From positions 41,717,994-41,781,993 of the forward strand of contig OZ026515.1 of assembly GCA_964019695.1 (NCBI GenBank): 64,000 nt of DNA, in the 5' to 3' direction. Made by a program: the position numbers and the translations under genes. The notes beneath the pieces were generated by a model, which had not been told where the DNA came from, did not search any database, and saw only the letters and a program-made list of their open reading frames with translations. Positions 47,600-59,281 of this stretch are shown piece by piece (the stretch's first letter is position 1; each line of letters begins with the position of its first letter). Source of the DNA: Loripinus fragilis. Its lineage: Eukaryota > Mollusca > Bivalvia > Lucinida > Lucinidae.

Positions 47600-47650
47600 C
47601 CACCAAGTGTTGGTGTCATGGTAAGGAAGACATCAAAGCGCCGCCAATTT
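47600..47650 (-). pseudogene. Possible fragment of a third PhyH copy
   Basis: On the minus strand a frame reads NWRRFDVFLTMTPT, resembling the conserved DRWRHVVFVTMTPA of gene B (codons around 48309-48350). The match covers only about 14 residues, and flanking sequence does not continue it. It could be a tiny remnant of a duplicated exon, or chance. Confidence 0.3.
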
Positions 47651-48066
47651 CTTTGACATTTATTCTTAAACTTTGATCAATCAAACTGCTTAAATTGTTT
47701 AAGGTGTGGTTCATAAATTATTGTTTATGATACGAAAGAACTGGTTGTTTGGAAGCAAATTATATCAATTATATAGAACAATTACCATCATAAGGTCATT
47801 TTTTCTATATTATGTATACCTTTAGAAAAAGGTACATGTTTTGCAAAGATAAAATACATCTTGTTTTGACAAAAATCTCTTGATCGAAACCCCAGTAAAA
47901 CTATGTAAAAAGAGACGTTGATTAACAGATCACGGAAACGCGTAATGGATTACGTAATGAAACTCGTCCGGGACTCAAGTGCACCAAAAGAGCAACCATC
48001 GAGTAAAAACAATTAATCGTTTAATTATTGGTATTTGCAATTTCATTGCTTAACTTTCGACTTGCT
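47651..48066. other. Presumed 3' flank of PhyH gene B
   Basis: No coding signal. An ATTAAA-type polyadenylation hexamer in the gene's orientation lies at 48020-48025, about 40 bp past the stop codon; whether it is used is unknown. Confidence 0.35.
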
Positions 48067-49776
48067 CTATATCCACTGTGGCTCTGGAGGACCATTTGAT
48101 TCACCGTCCTCAAACTCATACATGTCTACCCCAAACAATGTTCTAGTCTCTTCTGTCTTTGCTATATCTGGCAGTGTAACTATACTGAACCGTTTCACTT
48201 GTCTTTCTTTGAAGGTTTTAATCCCCTGTGAAGACCAATGAGTTGTAAGCAACAGCCTCTCGTACGCTTCTATCTTTCTAGCCAAGTCCTCAGGCCTTGC
48301 CCAGATTGCTGGCGTCATTGTAACGAAGACAACATGGCGCCACCTATCTTTATGGGGTCGATCATATTCTGGTTTACAATTATCGTGCACAGTTCTAGAG
48401 TCCCATAATACAATCCCGCCCTTTGGGCATGGAACTTTCATTCGTTTGCACCCCATTTTTGAGTACCAAGATTTCTGTGTTTTATCTAACATGTAGAATT
48501 CAAATCTTCGAGTGCTTTTTCCAGCATCGGGGAAGTTTTTGAAGAAGTCTGAGTGGTAGTTTTGTGAGCCCTCCAAAACTCTGAAGCAGTGGTCTGTGTC
48601 TGTAGTTTCTTCTAGATATACAGCGCCCTGGAAAGCATGAAGGCCCTGTCTTTGCTCACCTTGGTCCAAGTGGAACCAGTCATCATCCCGACAGGCAAAA
48701 TCACCTCCACCTGGAAAAAGTACGTGCAGAAGGGTAATCAACAGCAGAAAGAATCGAGTCAGCTCGTGTCATTATCAGGCCTCTCGATACATGTACGAGT
48801 GTGAGATTGAAAACTATTTTTCTCATTTCTACTCAGGTTCTTTTTAGCACCCAAAACATATGTTTTAATTGATGGGTAAGAACATATTTACAATTTTACA
48901 CTGACATGTTTCCTTATCCGATAAGGAAACATGTCAGTGTAAAATTGTAAATATGAAATATGGCGGACCTATGTATTAGTACGCACACATCCGTACAAAC
49001 GTATCTGCGCATTCGCTACTTTATCATGACACACTATACGATTTAGCGAGAAGCATGTTTAAATGTGTACAGCCACAGGAAATTACAAAATATGAAACTT
49101 TTGCATTTTGCACAGGTTTCATATTTTTGTTCATTTACTGCGATCCTGGATCATTTTAGAACTATCACATGCATAAGATAAGAAGTCTATTAAAACATTG
49201 TTGAAACTTTTGGTAAAAAAGCTATCTAAATTGTAGTATGTGTCGAGTCCCAAATAATGACTTAACGCATACGCGTAAACTAGCTAGCCCATACTCATTT
49301 ACAGTAAAGACACTCAAATATAGACAAAACACAGATCTTAAAGACAGGTAGCTTAATACAGGCCGAAAGTATTGCAGAATGTGCATTCTGCAATACTTTT
49401 GGCCTGCATTAAGCTATAATTGGTTTTGAAAAAAGGTCTACCTTTGAATGGTTGCTTAAGACAGGTTTTACTGTACTAACCTTCTTCTGGTGGTTTGCCT
49501 ATAGCAACGGCATCGGCGCTTGTTAAAAGCTTCTCTGTGTCCCAGAGTTTGGCAAAGGCCGGTTTTGCTTTAAGTCTGACCTGCCACGTGGTGTCAAAAT
49601 GACCAATCCTGTATGCCTGTATGAGTGACTTTCGGCTCTCCATCTCTTCTCCAGCTTCGTCAAACTGATTAAACCAGGTTTTGTATTGGTCGATGTATTC
49701 ATCACATTGCGCATGCGTCAATACATTTGGAACAACGGCGACGCCTTTTTCTTTCAGTTCCGCTAAAACAGCCTTG
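48067..49776 (-). CDS. PhyH-family Fe(II)/2OG dioxygenase, gene B (two exons seen)
   Basis: The exons are 49481-49776 (296 nt, the same length as in gene A) and 48067-48710 (stop TAG). Acceptors are CTTTTCCAG and TTTTTCCAG and the donor is GTTAGT. Phases match gene A exactly. The encoded protein shows the conserved start GVAVVPNVLTHAQCDEYI, the metal pair in DWFHLDQ, the distal histidine in WDSRTVHDN and the arginine region DRWR, so the fold and Fe(II)/2OG chemistry should be intact. The protein ends GPPEPQWI. The first exon should supply about 20 codons plus 2 nt upstream of 49776, but I could not find it. The two paralogues are about 14 kb apart on the same strand, implying an old tandem duplication. 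The substrate is unknown. Confidence 0.8.
48883..48955. repeat. Perfect 73-bp palindrome in a PhyH gene B intron
   Basis: Two 36-bp arms match without a mismatch around a single central base (48919); the arms start CATATTTACAATTTTACAC. Perfect palindromes this long are unstable, so it is probably recent. Confidence 0.95.
49350..49415. repeat. Near-perfect palindrome in the same intron
   Basis: Arms of about 32 bp (AGCTTAATACAGGCC..., complement ...GGCCTGCATTAAGCT) with two mismatches and a 2-bp loop. Confidence 0.85.
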
Positions 49777-50102
49777 CTGGAAAAGATAATAAGACACACG
49801 GATCTATACTCTGGCTTTAACCGCACAAATAAGCTCATTTGATGCAGTGCACGGTATAAATGTATTGCGTCATTAGTTTTAAGTGATGCCAGACTATCCC
49901 GCAGCCCACCCCACCTCCTTACTCAGTAAATCACACACGAAGTTTGAGTATAACAAGAGTTTCCGTGTGACCAATATGATTATCCCATAGGGTGCGACTA
50001 AGAACATTGGCGTAGCTCCCATTACGCAGTTATGCACGTGCGTAAAAATAGTAACATTCAAGGGAGGTCACCTAATGCGGTAAAAGTGATTTTTCATACC
50101 AT
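49777..50102. other. Upstream of PhyH gene B exon
   Basis: Presumed intron. I looked for a short first exon ending in phase 2 with a good donor and found none that convinced me. Confidence 0.4.
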
Positions 50103-50173
50103 AAGGAACTGCTCTTAAAAGGAAAGAATTCGCTCCCTCTGGGAGCAAATTCTTTCCTTTAAGAGAAGTTCCC
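50103..50173. repeat. Hairpin (GGAACTGCTCTTAAAAGG)
   Basis: An inverted repeat with arms GGAACTGCTCTTAAAAGGAA and its near-complement around CTCCCTCTGGGAG. Confidence 0.75.
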
Positions 50174-50887
50174 ATTTTAAAAATGGACACAACTGAAGAG
50201 AACCACTGCTTGATACAGTAGTCTCCCTTTGATGTGCGTAACTTTTTCAGCGTTCTGGCTACGCCATCTTGAAACAACAAGTTATATATACTATGGTTAC
50301 TGTAGATGCAGATGTTCAGTCATTATACCATAAAGCCAAATTTAGTCTGATCGGTCCTCGCTGTCCGCAATAAGAAAGGTTGGGTCCCTTAGTTACCCAC
50401 TGATGAGCTCACCGCAGCGAAGACTCTGATCAGACTGGGTTGTTTGGTTTTGTCATGTCATGACTTAAATTCGCAGGACGAACCGTTTTCGCTCTACTCG
50501 CAACTTAGGACTAGCCCTTAGTAGGACAAGCCCTTAGTATATTTGGATTGAACCATGCAGTGTACCTTTAAAAGCAAGACCAGCACGCTAACCACTATAA
50601 CTTCTAATTATATATAAATAGAAAATTATAAATGCAGTCACACAGAGGAAGATTTCATTGTAAAAATGATCAAAGGATCATTGACACTTGCTATGGGTAA
50701 ATGCCTATGGTTTTCAGTAAAAATAAAAGCTTGTCAATCGTCTCTTTCTTCACATTGAAGCTAACCTGACCCGAGTACTTTATGGCTGTGAAATCCGTTT
50801 TCGATATTAAATGCTTCAAAGATATAAAATTTTGGGTAGAACAATCAGTTTTACATTAAGATATATAGAAAACCGAAAACATTTTTT
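50174..50887. other. Noncoding stretch
   Basis: No supported gene. About 50330-50470 has paired TCTGATCGGTCCTCG and GACTCTGATCAGACTGGG motifs and may be a decayed MITE related to the TCTGATCAG families. Confidence 0.4.
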
Positions 50888-50998
50888 AAAATATAACCCC
50901 CCCCCCCCCCCGTGTGCCAGCAAAAGCTTTTGCATGTATATGCGTTACCATATTTTACACATTGTATGGAAGTGGCTTGCTGGCACAAGGGGGGAAAG
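50888..50998. repeat. Homopolymer-tipped hairpin
   Basis: A poly-C tract then GTGTGCCAGCAAAAGC; on the right, GCTTGCTGGCACAAGG then a G tract. Same design as 28940-29048 and 53576-53682. Confidence 0.7.
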
Positions 50999-51239
50999 AT
51001 GTTCAGTAGCCCAAAAACCAAGGGCCTCAGCCCATAAAATGTCTTTTCTACCAAACAAGAAATTAATGACAGTAATAAAGTTCTCTAGAACCAACCTCCT
51101 AAATTGCTTTGTATTCTGTGCTAGTTTAATATAAAGTACTTGAAGATTAAAAGTATAATTAGCAAGGTTTTATGCATTTTTTCATAAGAAAAAATCTCAC
51201 TGTTATTAAATGACTTTTTTTTTGCAAACGTCCTGTACT

Positions 51240-51470
51240 TATCTATTTGCATGCTAGAGAATTGTTCATGTTTTTATTTTCGTTTGCTGACTTTCTTCAA
51301 AATTAGGTTTTTTAAAAATAAATCACCCAGGACCACCATCAGAGTGTCAAACAGTTTGGATCCAGATCAAGACCGACATTCTGTTGGTCTTCATCTGGGT
51401 TCAAGCTGTTTGCAAAAGGATATTGGCAGACGACAAAATTATCCACTGGCATGCAAAGAGTTATAACAGG
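51240..51470. repeat. MITE family 2 copy
   Basis: AGAGTGTCAAACAGTTTGGA, then TCCAGATCAAGACCGACATT and its inverted partner, followed by GGCAGACGACAAAATTA and CATGCAAAGAGTTA. Confidence 0.75.
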
Positions 51471-52456
51471 TAAATACTTTAGTGTTCAATATATTGTCTG
51501 ATATAGGGATATACATGCATATGTATACCATAAATATTGGGACACTTTAAATACATTTAACATGCTATGCCCTTTAACCAAAGCAAAAGTAACATTCAAA
51601 GGATCTAGTTAGAGTCAGTTTTACTTTTCAATGCTAAATGGGACACTTTCATTCCTTCAAAAATATTCATTTCTTTTGTTGGGCTTTCAGTTTTGTATTA
51701 TTTACGGTACATGTAGTCTAAATGTACAGGTAACTTCTAAATTATCTCCCCAAAATCAATTTATTACAAAACATATTTTGTTTTTAAAACAATTTCATCA
51801 ATTATCGTGATTCGTTAATACTCTGCATATGGCATGTTCAATAGATATCACCATGCCTGCCAAATATATCAAGAAAACGTGCAGAAATCACTTTTTAAAG
51901 CAATTTTTATTTTCATGAAATTTCAGACCCCCTCCCCTTTCTACCCGCCATAACTTTTGAGTGCGTAGGAATTTCGAAAATATTTTGCTAGCTGGCTCTT
52001 GCCATTAGACTCACCTATTGTACTTATACTACATGCACCACACTAGAAGCTAAAAGGCAGCGTTCTGGGAATCAGAAAAATAGGCGTATAAGGCCCAAAC
52101 CGTCAATGATCCTTTATGCGAAGTTGATAGCGCATATTGCTATTAAAGCTCGTGGATTATCTTACCATATAGACCCACAAACCATACAATACTTACTAAG
52201 CATATGCGACAAGTATGCTGGTCAATACTATTGTTACACTCTTTTACATATTTTATAAATGATAGCAATTATACAGTTGGAATCGAACTAAAATCTGTCA
52301 GAAATGATTCCAAAGAGTTTTCGCTGTTGACATTATTGACCAGCGATTTTTATTTGCTGACAAACGTTTGTCGATTTGCCAGATTTTTCGCAGCGCTTCA
52401 TTAAAAAAAATCAATTTACGTACTTTTGGTGCTGGCACTCAGAGAATTTAGTCATA
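51471..52456. other. Noncoding stretch
   Basis: AT-rich, no gene recognised. GCTCGTGGATTATCTTACCA at about 52149 is a stray piece of the double-hairpin repeat. Confidence 0.4.
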
Positions 52457-52628
52457 GTTATACCATGGGTTGTCCGCCTGTACGTGGAGATAATCCACGA
52501 GCTTTAGCGAGTGGATTATCTTACGTACAGGTGGACAAACATGGTATAATTATTTTATACCACCTACATCATTGTAGACCTTGCACAGCATGAGATAGTT
52601 CGTGCTAAACTTGATAAGGGTAGTATAA
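52457..52628. repeat. Double-hairpin repeat, copy 2
   Basis: Near-identical to 3894-4068 through the first foldback (GTTATACCATGGGTTGTCCG and on) and on into the TTTTATACCACCTACATCA block. The last stem is more diverged. Confidence 0.8.
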
Positions 52629-53575
52629 AGAAGAATCTTATAAATATTAATTAAATGATTCAATACCTGTCGAAGAGAGATAATACTTGGGGACCGGTAC
52701 TAGCCTCTGCCATTCTTACTCCACAAACAAATGATTAGAACGAATAAATATTTTTACCATAAATGTACCTGTTAGAATTTATATTTATACCCACAATGTT
52801 GAAATACACCTGGTCATGTCTAAAGGACCTCTGACACTTTGATAGGGTATCTGCCTATTTTTCAGATGCTTCCCAAAACTTCCCTATGTATAATATATCA
52901 CTGGTATCCTTTTGAATAGGACGTTTGATGTATAAGAAGCGAATTCAGGTTATAATTAGACATGCAGATCCCAACAACAAAACAGGAGAAGCTACCAAAG
53001 GGCCCGGGGTAGGGGTTGCAAAATTTGACTTCACCAAAACATTTAGAAATCAATTATTTTGCACGTGTAAGGGTATTACATCATCAATACTCGATTGCAA
53101 ATCACAGTGAAAGTATTTTAAAGTCCAAAATCATGAGTATTTTAACGATTATTTTTGTTGTTGTTTTTTCTGACTGATGTGTTAAGAAATATTTTGAAGT
53201 GCAACTGTAGTCCATATTCAACCTTGATGACAATGTATTTACCTGGTGCAATATTATGCAGCAATGTACTTTAACCATTCATCCATGCGTAAAGTACATC
53301 TGGTCAATGGCCATGTAGTTTATGTGTATTGGATAGATACAGTGTATGTGCAAAATAATCTACCAACTGAATTTAGTAAAAGGACAATTTTCATGATCTA
53401 AAGAAAAATATGCTAAAACGTTGTAATATTTCATGACTAATGGGTTATGAAAAGGAAGCTTATTTGTACTAATTATTTCATTATACTAGAAAAAACGATT
53501 TTCAAGAGAGCACACCAAAAACCCAAATGCTAATGCTTGGGCTGGCCCAGACGTCACATTTTGGGCTGTGGGATA
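52629..53575. other. Noncoding stretch
   Basis: No supported gene or recognised repeat. Confidence 0.4.
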
Positions 53576-53682
53576 TCATTCCCCCCGCGTTCCAACTAGC
53601 TTTTCACATATATTATGTAAAATATGAGAACACACTTCCGTGCAAAAGGATTAGTTGGAACTCGGGGGGGAATGATGTTTTA
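53576..53682. repeat. Homopolymer-tipped hairpin
   Basis: ATCATTCCCCCCGCGTTCCA, then ACTAGCTTTT on the left; AAAAGGATTAGTTGGAACTC and GGGGGGAATGAT on the right. Confidence 0.75.
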
Positions 53683-54239
53683 AAAATATTTTTCTATTTC
53701 CTATATATATAATACAAAAAGTGACCATTTTAGACCCAAAATAAAGCCGTACGTTTATGGAAAGAGGAAATCAAATGCAAAATCATCAAATAGAGACCAT
53801 CAGCAAGCTTATATATGAAGCTGGAAACTTTTGATCAACTTTATTTTTTATCAAAATAATAGGCAGCGATACACTGTGATTCCCATTACCACCGTCAGAG
53901 GTAGCTAAAATCGATCTATAGTACGAAAACAAGTATACAATGTAGAAAACTTATGCTATAACAAGGTCAATTGCTTGCTAATGAGCAATCGCACAGCCTT
54001 CAAGATCGGGGCAAAATACTGGAAATGAAAACATCGACCAACATATTTAGCTGTACGTCTACACTATATGCACTGCCACCAAGATAAACTTAAATAAATT
54101 AAAAAGGTACATTTCTTCTGTAAATGCTCTTATAGACCTTGTTTACGCTGTTGTGCAATTAAGTGTTTGTTTCAACGCATGCCTGAGTGTTTTGTTTGAC
54201 TTCCAGAATAAACTATAGGTTGGTTTTGGACAATAAACG
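53683..54239. other. Noncoding stretch
   Basis: No gene or recognised repeat. Confidence 0.4.
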
Positions 54240-54445
54240 AGCCGGTATCCAGCATAAGGTACAAGTTGGCATTTGCGTACAGCGAAGATTCAAATCAGTC
54301 TGCGCATCCGCACAGTCTGATTAGAGTCTTAGTTTTACGCATGAAGAATAGAAGGCCCATCGAAGACTCTGATCAGACTTTGCGGGCGCAGTCTGATCTG
54401 AGTCTTCGGTGTGCGCACATGCCAACTTGTACCATTGGCTGTGTC
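54240..54445. repeat. MITE-like foldback with TCTGATCAGACT core
   Basis: Inverted blocks GTACAAGTTGGCATTTGCG and CGCACATGCCAACTTGTAC (54260-54434) enclose several TCTGCGCATCCGCACAGTCT-type motifs, related in style to MITE family 1. Confidence 0.7.
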
Positions 54446-54487
54446 CCGGCTCAGACATATGTTTAAGTAAAGAAAGAAGCGTTAAAT

Positions 54488-54724
54488 GAGCCGTGACATG
54501 AGATTTCCAACAATTTGGTATGTGCGACCAGCAAATCCTCAGATCAGCCTGCGCATACGCGCAGTCTGATCAGAGCCTTTGCTAGTCTCTTGAATATTCT
54601 ATGACTGTTAAGCTACTGACTGAACATCATTTGGAGTTTCTCAGCTTAAAATGAGGCTGCAGAGACTCATCAGAGTCTACACATGTAAAAATGCCACATT
54701 GTTGGAAATCATATGTCACGGCTC
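54488..54724. repeat. MITE family 1, copy 5
   Basis: 237 bp with ends GAGCCGTGACATGAGATTTC and ATCATATGTCACGGCTC, flanked by AAAT on both sides. Confidence 0.9.
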
Positions 54725-54886
54725 AAATTAAGTATTCAAACGATCGAATATTTAGAAATTAGGGATTGCTCGAATGTTAATTTTTGCTATATGTACTTGT
54801 CTGAATTCTATATTTTATACCTTCACTCAATGCTGAAAACTCTGAGTTCTCTATGTTAGACTAGGGATTTCTTGACAGGAGTCTAA

Positions 54887-55198
54887 CTAAACTGTACGGA
54901 GCACATTGCTGTATGTCCAGTTGATGATGATTTCCAGTTTTCGGTGACGGTGTAACGAGGCCCCAGCACTAAGCATATTGAGCGCACACGTTACGCCCAG
55001 TTTTATATACCCACATAGGCTTTTAATAAGGAATTCTGGCTGTTGCCTGTCGTTATCCACGCCTGGCTGTTCTTTATCATAAGATGGGACATAATAGAGT
55101 TTGAATTTTTGAGAGTGTTCTAAAGCAGACCCAATCGCGCAGATCTGGACCTGACAAATCCGTATACGAAATTTCTTCACTGCATCGTCTGAAAACAT
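54887..55198 (-). other. Unrecognised minus-strand open frame, possible exon
   Basis: A 103-codon frame with fairly balanced composition and no overlap with a known repeat. It includes ICQVQICAIGSALEHSQKF and EQPGVDNDRQQPEFLIKSLC. No domain is recognised and no splice context decides it. It lies upstream of PhyH gene B on the same strand, but does not fit that gene's expected first exon. Confidence 0.2.
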
Positions 55199-55819
55199 AA
55201 GGTATGTGCCTGGAAAAGTCCGTGGAGGTATATTAGTTTGGATATGTCCGGTATACTACAGTTAGTTCTGACTTTTTTATCATCATTATCTATGCCTGTT
55301 CTGTAAAAAGATTTCTTAGCGAGTTAGATGTTCTGTCTATGTGACACCAGAAACCACAACAACGTTGTGCTAGCATCAGTGCGTTGTAGCAATGCTTCAA
55401 AAATGCTTCCCATGCGATGTAATAGAAATCCTCAATACAGCTATTGTTAGGTTACCAAGAAAAAAATAGAGAACGGTAATCGAGTTCTTAATGCTATCTT
55501 ATGTTTAGACATGCAGGTTTCCCTCAATTTAGACAATCACAATAAGTCACGGGCGTCAAACAACAGAGCTGTGTCCGATTGACTGGCAAAACCATGAACA
55601 ATGGCGTGGCAGAGCTTAAACTGCAATGTGGTAGGCCTATTGGTAGTACGTGTATTTGACATGACCCAGGTCCTTAAAAATGCCTGACGTTGTCGTATAT
55701 ATTTTCAAAAAGATCAATGATTAAAAATCTTTATTATCGCTTTTAAGAAGAGCCCTTATTTTCATTTTTTTTGTCATCCTTGGAATATTCAAGATATGCA
55801 TTCAGATATTTTTTGAATT
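55199..55819. other. Noncoding stretch
   Basis: Nothing recognised. Confidence 0.35.
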
Positions 55820-56430
55820 TTTCCACTCTACCTGATCGTCTGCTTCATTTAAAATATTGGATAAATCATTTATAAATATATTTAAAAAGTTATGATATTA
55901 TAAGATGGGTCTTTAATATATTTCTGTTAAATTTGAATAATAACGCGCGTTTGGGACATTAGACAATCTAAGCCTTTATACAAATTCGATGACCCTAAGC
56001 TACCAGGTAATAATAGAGGTATTACGTTGATGGCATGATTGTCAAAACTTTTAATAGTGTTTCAAACAATAAACTACAAACGTATTTAGATGATAATTCT
56101 TGTCAACTTGGCTTTGGGCCAAAGCAACCTCCAGAACAGTTGACAATATGTTTATTTTATGAACTTTGATTGAAAAATATACTAACAACAAATCAAATTT
56201 TATGTTGGTTTTGTAAATTTTCAAAAGGCTTTTGTTTAAATTACATTCAGCTTTATTAAATTCAAATTTAACAGAAATATATTAAAGATCCATTTTATAA
56301 TATCATTCAAAACATATATCTGGATAACGAATTACATGTGCGCATACAAGACAAAGGTTCAACATTGTTTGAATAAAAAAATTGGTGTACGCCAGGGGAA
56401 TAATATAAGTCATAACTTTTTAAATATACT
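55820..56430 (+). pseudogene. Decayed LINE RT fragment (left part), partly inverted
   Basis: 55820-55900 is an inverted piece matching 59285-59345 (ATCGTCTGCTTC, the complement of GAAGCAGACGAT). From about 55975 to 56430 the plus strand follows the LINE of 43200-43590 and 44651-44690: CTACCAGGTAATAATAGAGG, a decayed QKAF region and GVRQGNNIS. The reading breaks at 56430 and resumes at 59282. The inverted piece could reflect twin priming at insertion or later rearrangement. Confidence 0.75.
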
Positions 56431-56589
56431 CAGCGTCAATGAAAAGTTATACTCCGTCCAGATAAGAGACGTTGGGCGGTTCTTAGCTAAGTTCAACCCC
56501 TGGACAAATACATTTGGAAATCGGCTAGTCAGGTTGCATTGTTCACGTATTCACCCATCTGTGAAACTCTCCACACCAAAAGTATATAC

Positions 56590-56712
56590 CTGAGGCAAGT
56601 TCAATAATGCGAGCGCTCTCGGGCGCTCGTTGTACTGATGCCAGGCTTTACACATTATAAATACAGATAGGTACCAATCAACGAGCGCTCGGCGAGCACT
56701 CGCATTGTTGAA
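56590..56712. repeat. Hairpin with GAGCGCTCG arms
   Basis: GAGGCAAGTTCAATAATGCG, then AGCGCTC on the left; GAGCGCTCGGCGAGCACTCG and ATTGTTGAACTCACCTC on the right. Confidence 0.8.
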
Positions 56713-56959
56713 CTCACCTCAGTATTCTTATGGTTGCCGTATCGTGGAAAATAAGCGTTTTGAATTATTGAAGATGAATCTGATCAGCCCAGATACCTTG
56801 TTTGAAATATATACATACATGTAGCTCAAACACGCACGTGTATCTTAAACTATACAGCCAAACACCAATCCGCGACAATGAAATCTACAATGACACAACT
56901 TTATTGTTTTATAAAAGATATGCGTACCCTTTCCCTGTGATCCATTTATTGAACCCTTA

Positions 56960-57020
56960 GCATGCTGAATTTTAATGTGTGTGTGAGTGTGTGTGTGTGT
57001 GTGGGGGGGGGGGGGGGCAC
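56960..57020. repeat. (GT)n then G-homopolymer tract
   Basis: TG repeats (56977-57002) running into a run of about 16 G. Low complexity, and a likely assembly weak point. Confidence 0.9.
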
Positions 57021-57449
57021 GGGGCTATTTTTATGTTGTTGTTTTAAATGCTATTTTTCGAATTCAAAGCTAACACCAAATCGTTTTCTTGCCAAACAAA
57101 CAGAATTTTGAAGAATATTTTCATCGACAACATTTTAACGCGAATATTTTCATATAGCACACTAAAGGTAAACCTCTGTAGGTACCAGTAGACGCACACA
57201 ACTGCAGCAAAAATTAGAGAAGAGTGTCTCTTTTGTTGTTTTGAACTGATTTTGTTTGTTTGTAATGATGTTTTGCGGCGCTGCCAACATTTTTGCAGCC
57301 ATGACGCGATGTTTTCTGGCCACCTAGGTTGAACAAGTACTTAGCAGAGAATAAAGTGTCTTGCTTAGGACATTTCGAAGTGCTTTCATTGAACCTTCTC
57401 AAATTAGCGATTCTTTAATCACAGGTCTAACACACTAGCACTGAGCAAC

Positions 57450-57965
57450 TGTGGATCTCAATTATTTGAGTTGATACTTTACATCCCAGTCATGCGCGGA
57501 TCCAGAAACTTTTGTCAGAGGGGGTCTAACTTTGACAACGTTTTTTTAGTTGATGAGAGGAGAGATGATCAAAATACCACTAAAAGGGGGTCATCATTGG
57601 CCCGCCAGCAAAACGCCATTTAAATGGCGTTTTGCTGGCGTACCGATGATCGCCTAACATATTATTCTGGTCTAGTAGCTTTGCGATTTTTCAGGGGATC
57701 CGGACCAGTATTGCTAAGAAAACCATTTTTTTGTGATCTTTCAGGGGTGGTAGGTACCCCCTGTCGTCCCCCCTCTGGATCCGCCCATGCCAGTTTAGAA
57801 ATTTTCAGCCATGTCGAGACGTTCCTGGGTTTAACCAGTACTAAATAGAGTATAACCTGTATAAGCATAAGGAAACAATATGGTGCCTCCAGGGAGACTC
57901 AAACCAACGGCCCCTTTATCTCAAGTCAAGCACTCTACCACTTGTTGACTCTACAGGTATTATAT
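57450..57965 (-). mobile_element. tRNA-derived SINE split by a MITE
   Basis: On the minus strand the tRNA-like head (about 57960 to 57880) has AGTGGTAGAGTGCTTGACTT as A-box region and GTTGGTTTGAGTCTCC as B box. It is followed by TTAGTACTGGTTAAACCCAG and the tail domain with AAAGTATCAACTCAAATAAT. Family 3 MITE copy 3 interrupts it at 57491-57789. The tail matches the SINE-like pieces at 16730, 26525 and 27290. Confidence 0.65.
57491..57789. repeat. MITE family 3, copy 3 (inside the SINE)
   Basis: Starts CATGCGCGGATCCAGAAAC and ends GGATCCGCCCATG, with the internal palindrome CGCCATTTAAATGGCG. The flanks read CCAGT on both sides, the third 5-bp target-site duplication of this family. Confidence 0.9.
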
Positions 57966-58343
57966 AGCTATTTGGTCACTGTATCGCCACGTGTTATGCG
58001 ATGTCCCGGTCTCATTTAAAGCTTATGAAGATATGAACCAGTTGTGGGCGTGGCTAGACAGTGACCCAAAAGCCAATTAATAACTACAGTTTTGAAGGCG
58101 TCATTCATGCCAGCCTGTTTGTTGGGTTAGTTCAATAATGTGCACTAATCCTATTTTACATGTATGCCGTTAATATCCGTATATCATGTGTAAAACATTT
58201 CCACCTCCGAACCAGTGTATGCAGCTTTGCGTTTTAGATGGTTATTTGAGACATGGCTGTATAGTAAATACAATACCAAAGGAAATTACAGATAAAGGCA
58301 CGCTACATGCAATCAGATCTTCATTATGCTGTGTAACCTGACT

Positions 58344-58721
58344 CTATATATTTATACATGTAGCAGCAACAGCCGTTCTAACATAGACCAGTCTGCCTTG
58401 CTGATCTTGACTAAAATCCACATAGGTTCTAGGAGGCCTTGACCAGTGAGCAATAGTATATAACCAATGTGTCTGTAAACAATTAAGACTTCTGCGAACG
58501 TTTACCGGGCATACTAACCGTATATGTCGTCTGCGGTTCAGTTGTTTTGCACGATTAACCCTTAAAGCGCCAATCACAACAAAATTCAATGCAGACGGAA
58601 TTTTAGGATTTATTTTTTTGCTGGCGTTAAGGGTTAAAGCGTACCTGTGCTGTTTTACCCAATTTACTGTAGACCAGTCTACATTGACAGTGAATGGCAG
58701 TGTTCTGTCGGACACGCCCAA
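58344..58721 (-). other. Minus-strand open frame inside the TIR element, unrecognised
   Basis: A 125-codon frame. Its middle (58555-58640) is a MITE family 4 remnant with AACCCTTAAAGCGCCAATCA. The remaining parts show no domain. Probably not a gene. Confidence 0.15.
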
Positions 58722-59281
58722 CGTCCGTTACCTGGTCGCACTATACCAGTATCAAAATTTTGATATTTCGGAAAATATATAATGCAGCTCTTTGGCTACT
58801 GTTACGTTCATGTTTCTGGTCAACGACAAGCTGATTTGGAGAGATAAAACAGTTACACGACCCCTGGAACTATGGTACCCGTGATGCACGTGCATTTTAT
58901 GTTTTTTGCAGTTTTTAAGAATTTGAAATCATCATTTTCAGAAGACAACATGCCAACACATGCCCTAGACATTTTCATTGAAAACGCCACCAAAATGGGT
59001 TAGGTTATCCCATTAAACGCGAAAAAGGAGGCTCAAACTTTAAGGTAGCACCAAAACTTTGCTTTTCCCTATACAATGCAATGGAAACTGCAGGGGTCCG
59101 TCAAGGAATGATTATAATGCATTCAGGTGTGATGAATACCGTTTTCCATAGTGGTGATGCATGGCACCCTATGCCATAAAATTGAGTGTTGAAGTATCCG
59201 CAGTTCTTCGTACAGGATGAACTAAACATTGCCCTATGTTAAGTGAATGTGATTTACTGGTAACTTTTCACTGACGTTGAG

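Larger units (their letters stand above)
56431..59281. mobile_element. 2.85-kb TIR element inserted in the LINE
   Basis: Inverted ends CTCAGCGTCAATGAAAAGTTA (56431 on) and TAACTTTTCACTGACGTTGAG (ending 59281), 21 bp with two differences. The LINE reads ATATA before and TATATA after, so a TA or TATA target duplication is likely. There is no transposase-like frame. It contains a SINE with a MITE inside it, and a hairpin at 56590-56712. Confidence 0.8.

Noticed and set aside
49777..52456. First exon of PhyH gene B
   Set aside because: Several GT-like donors were considered, but none gave an ATG-led short frame in the required phase, so no exon is called.
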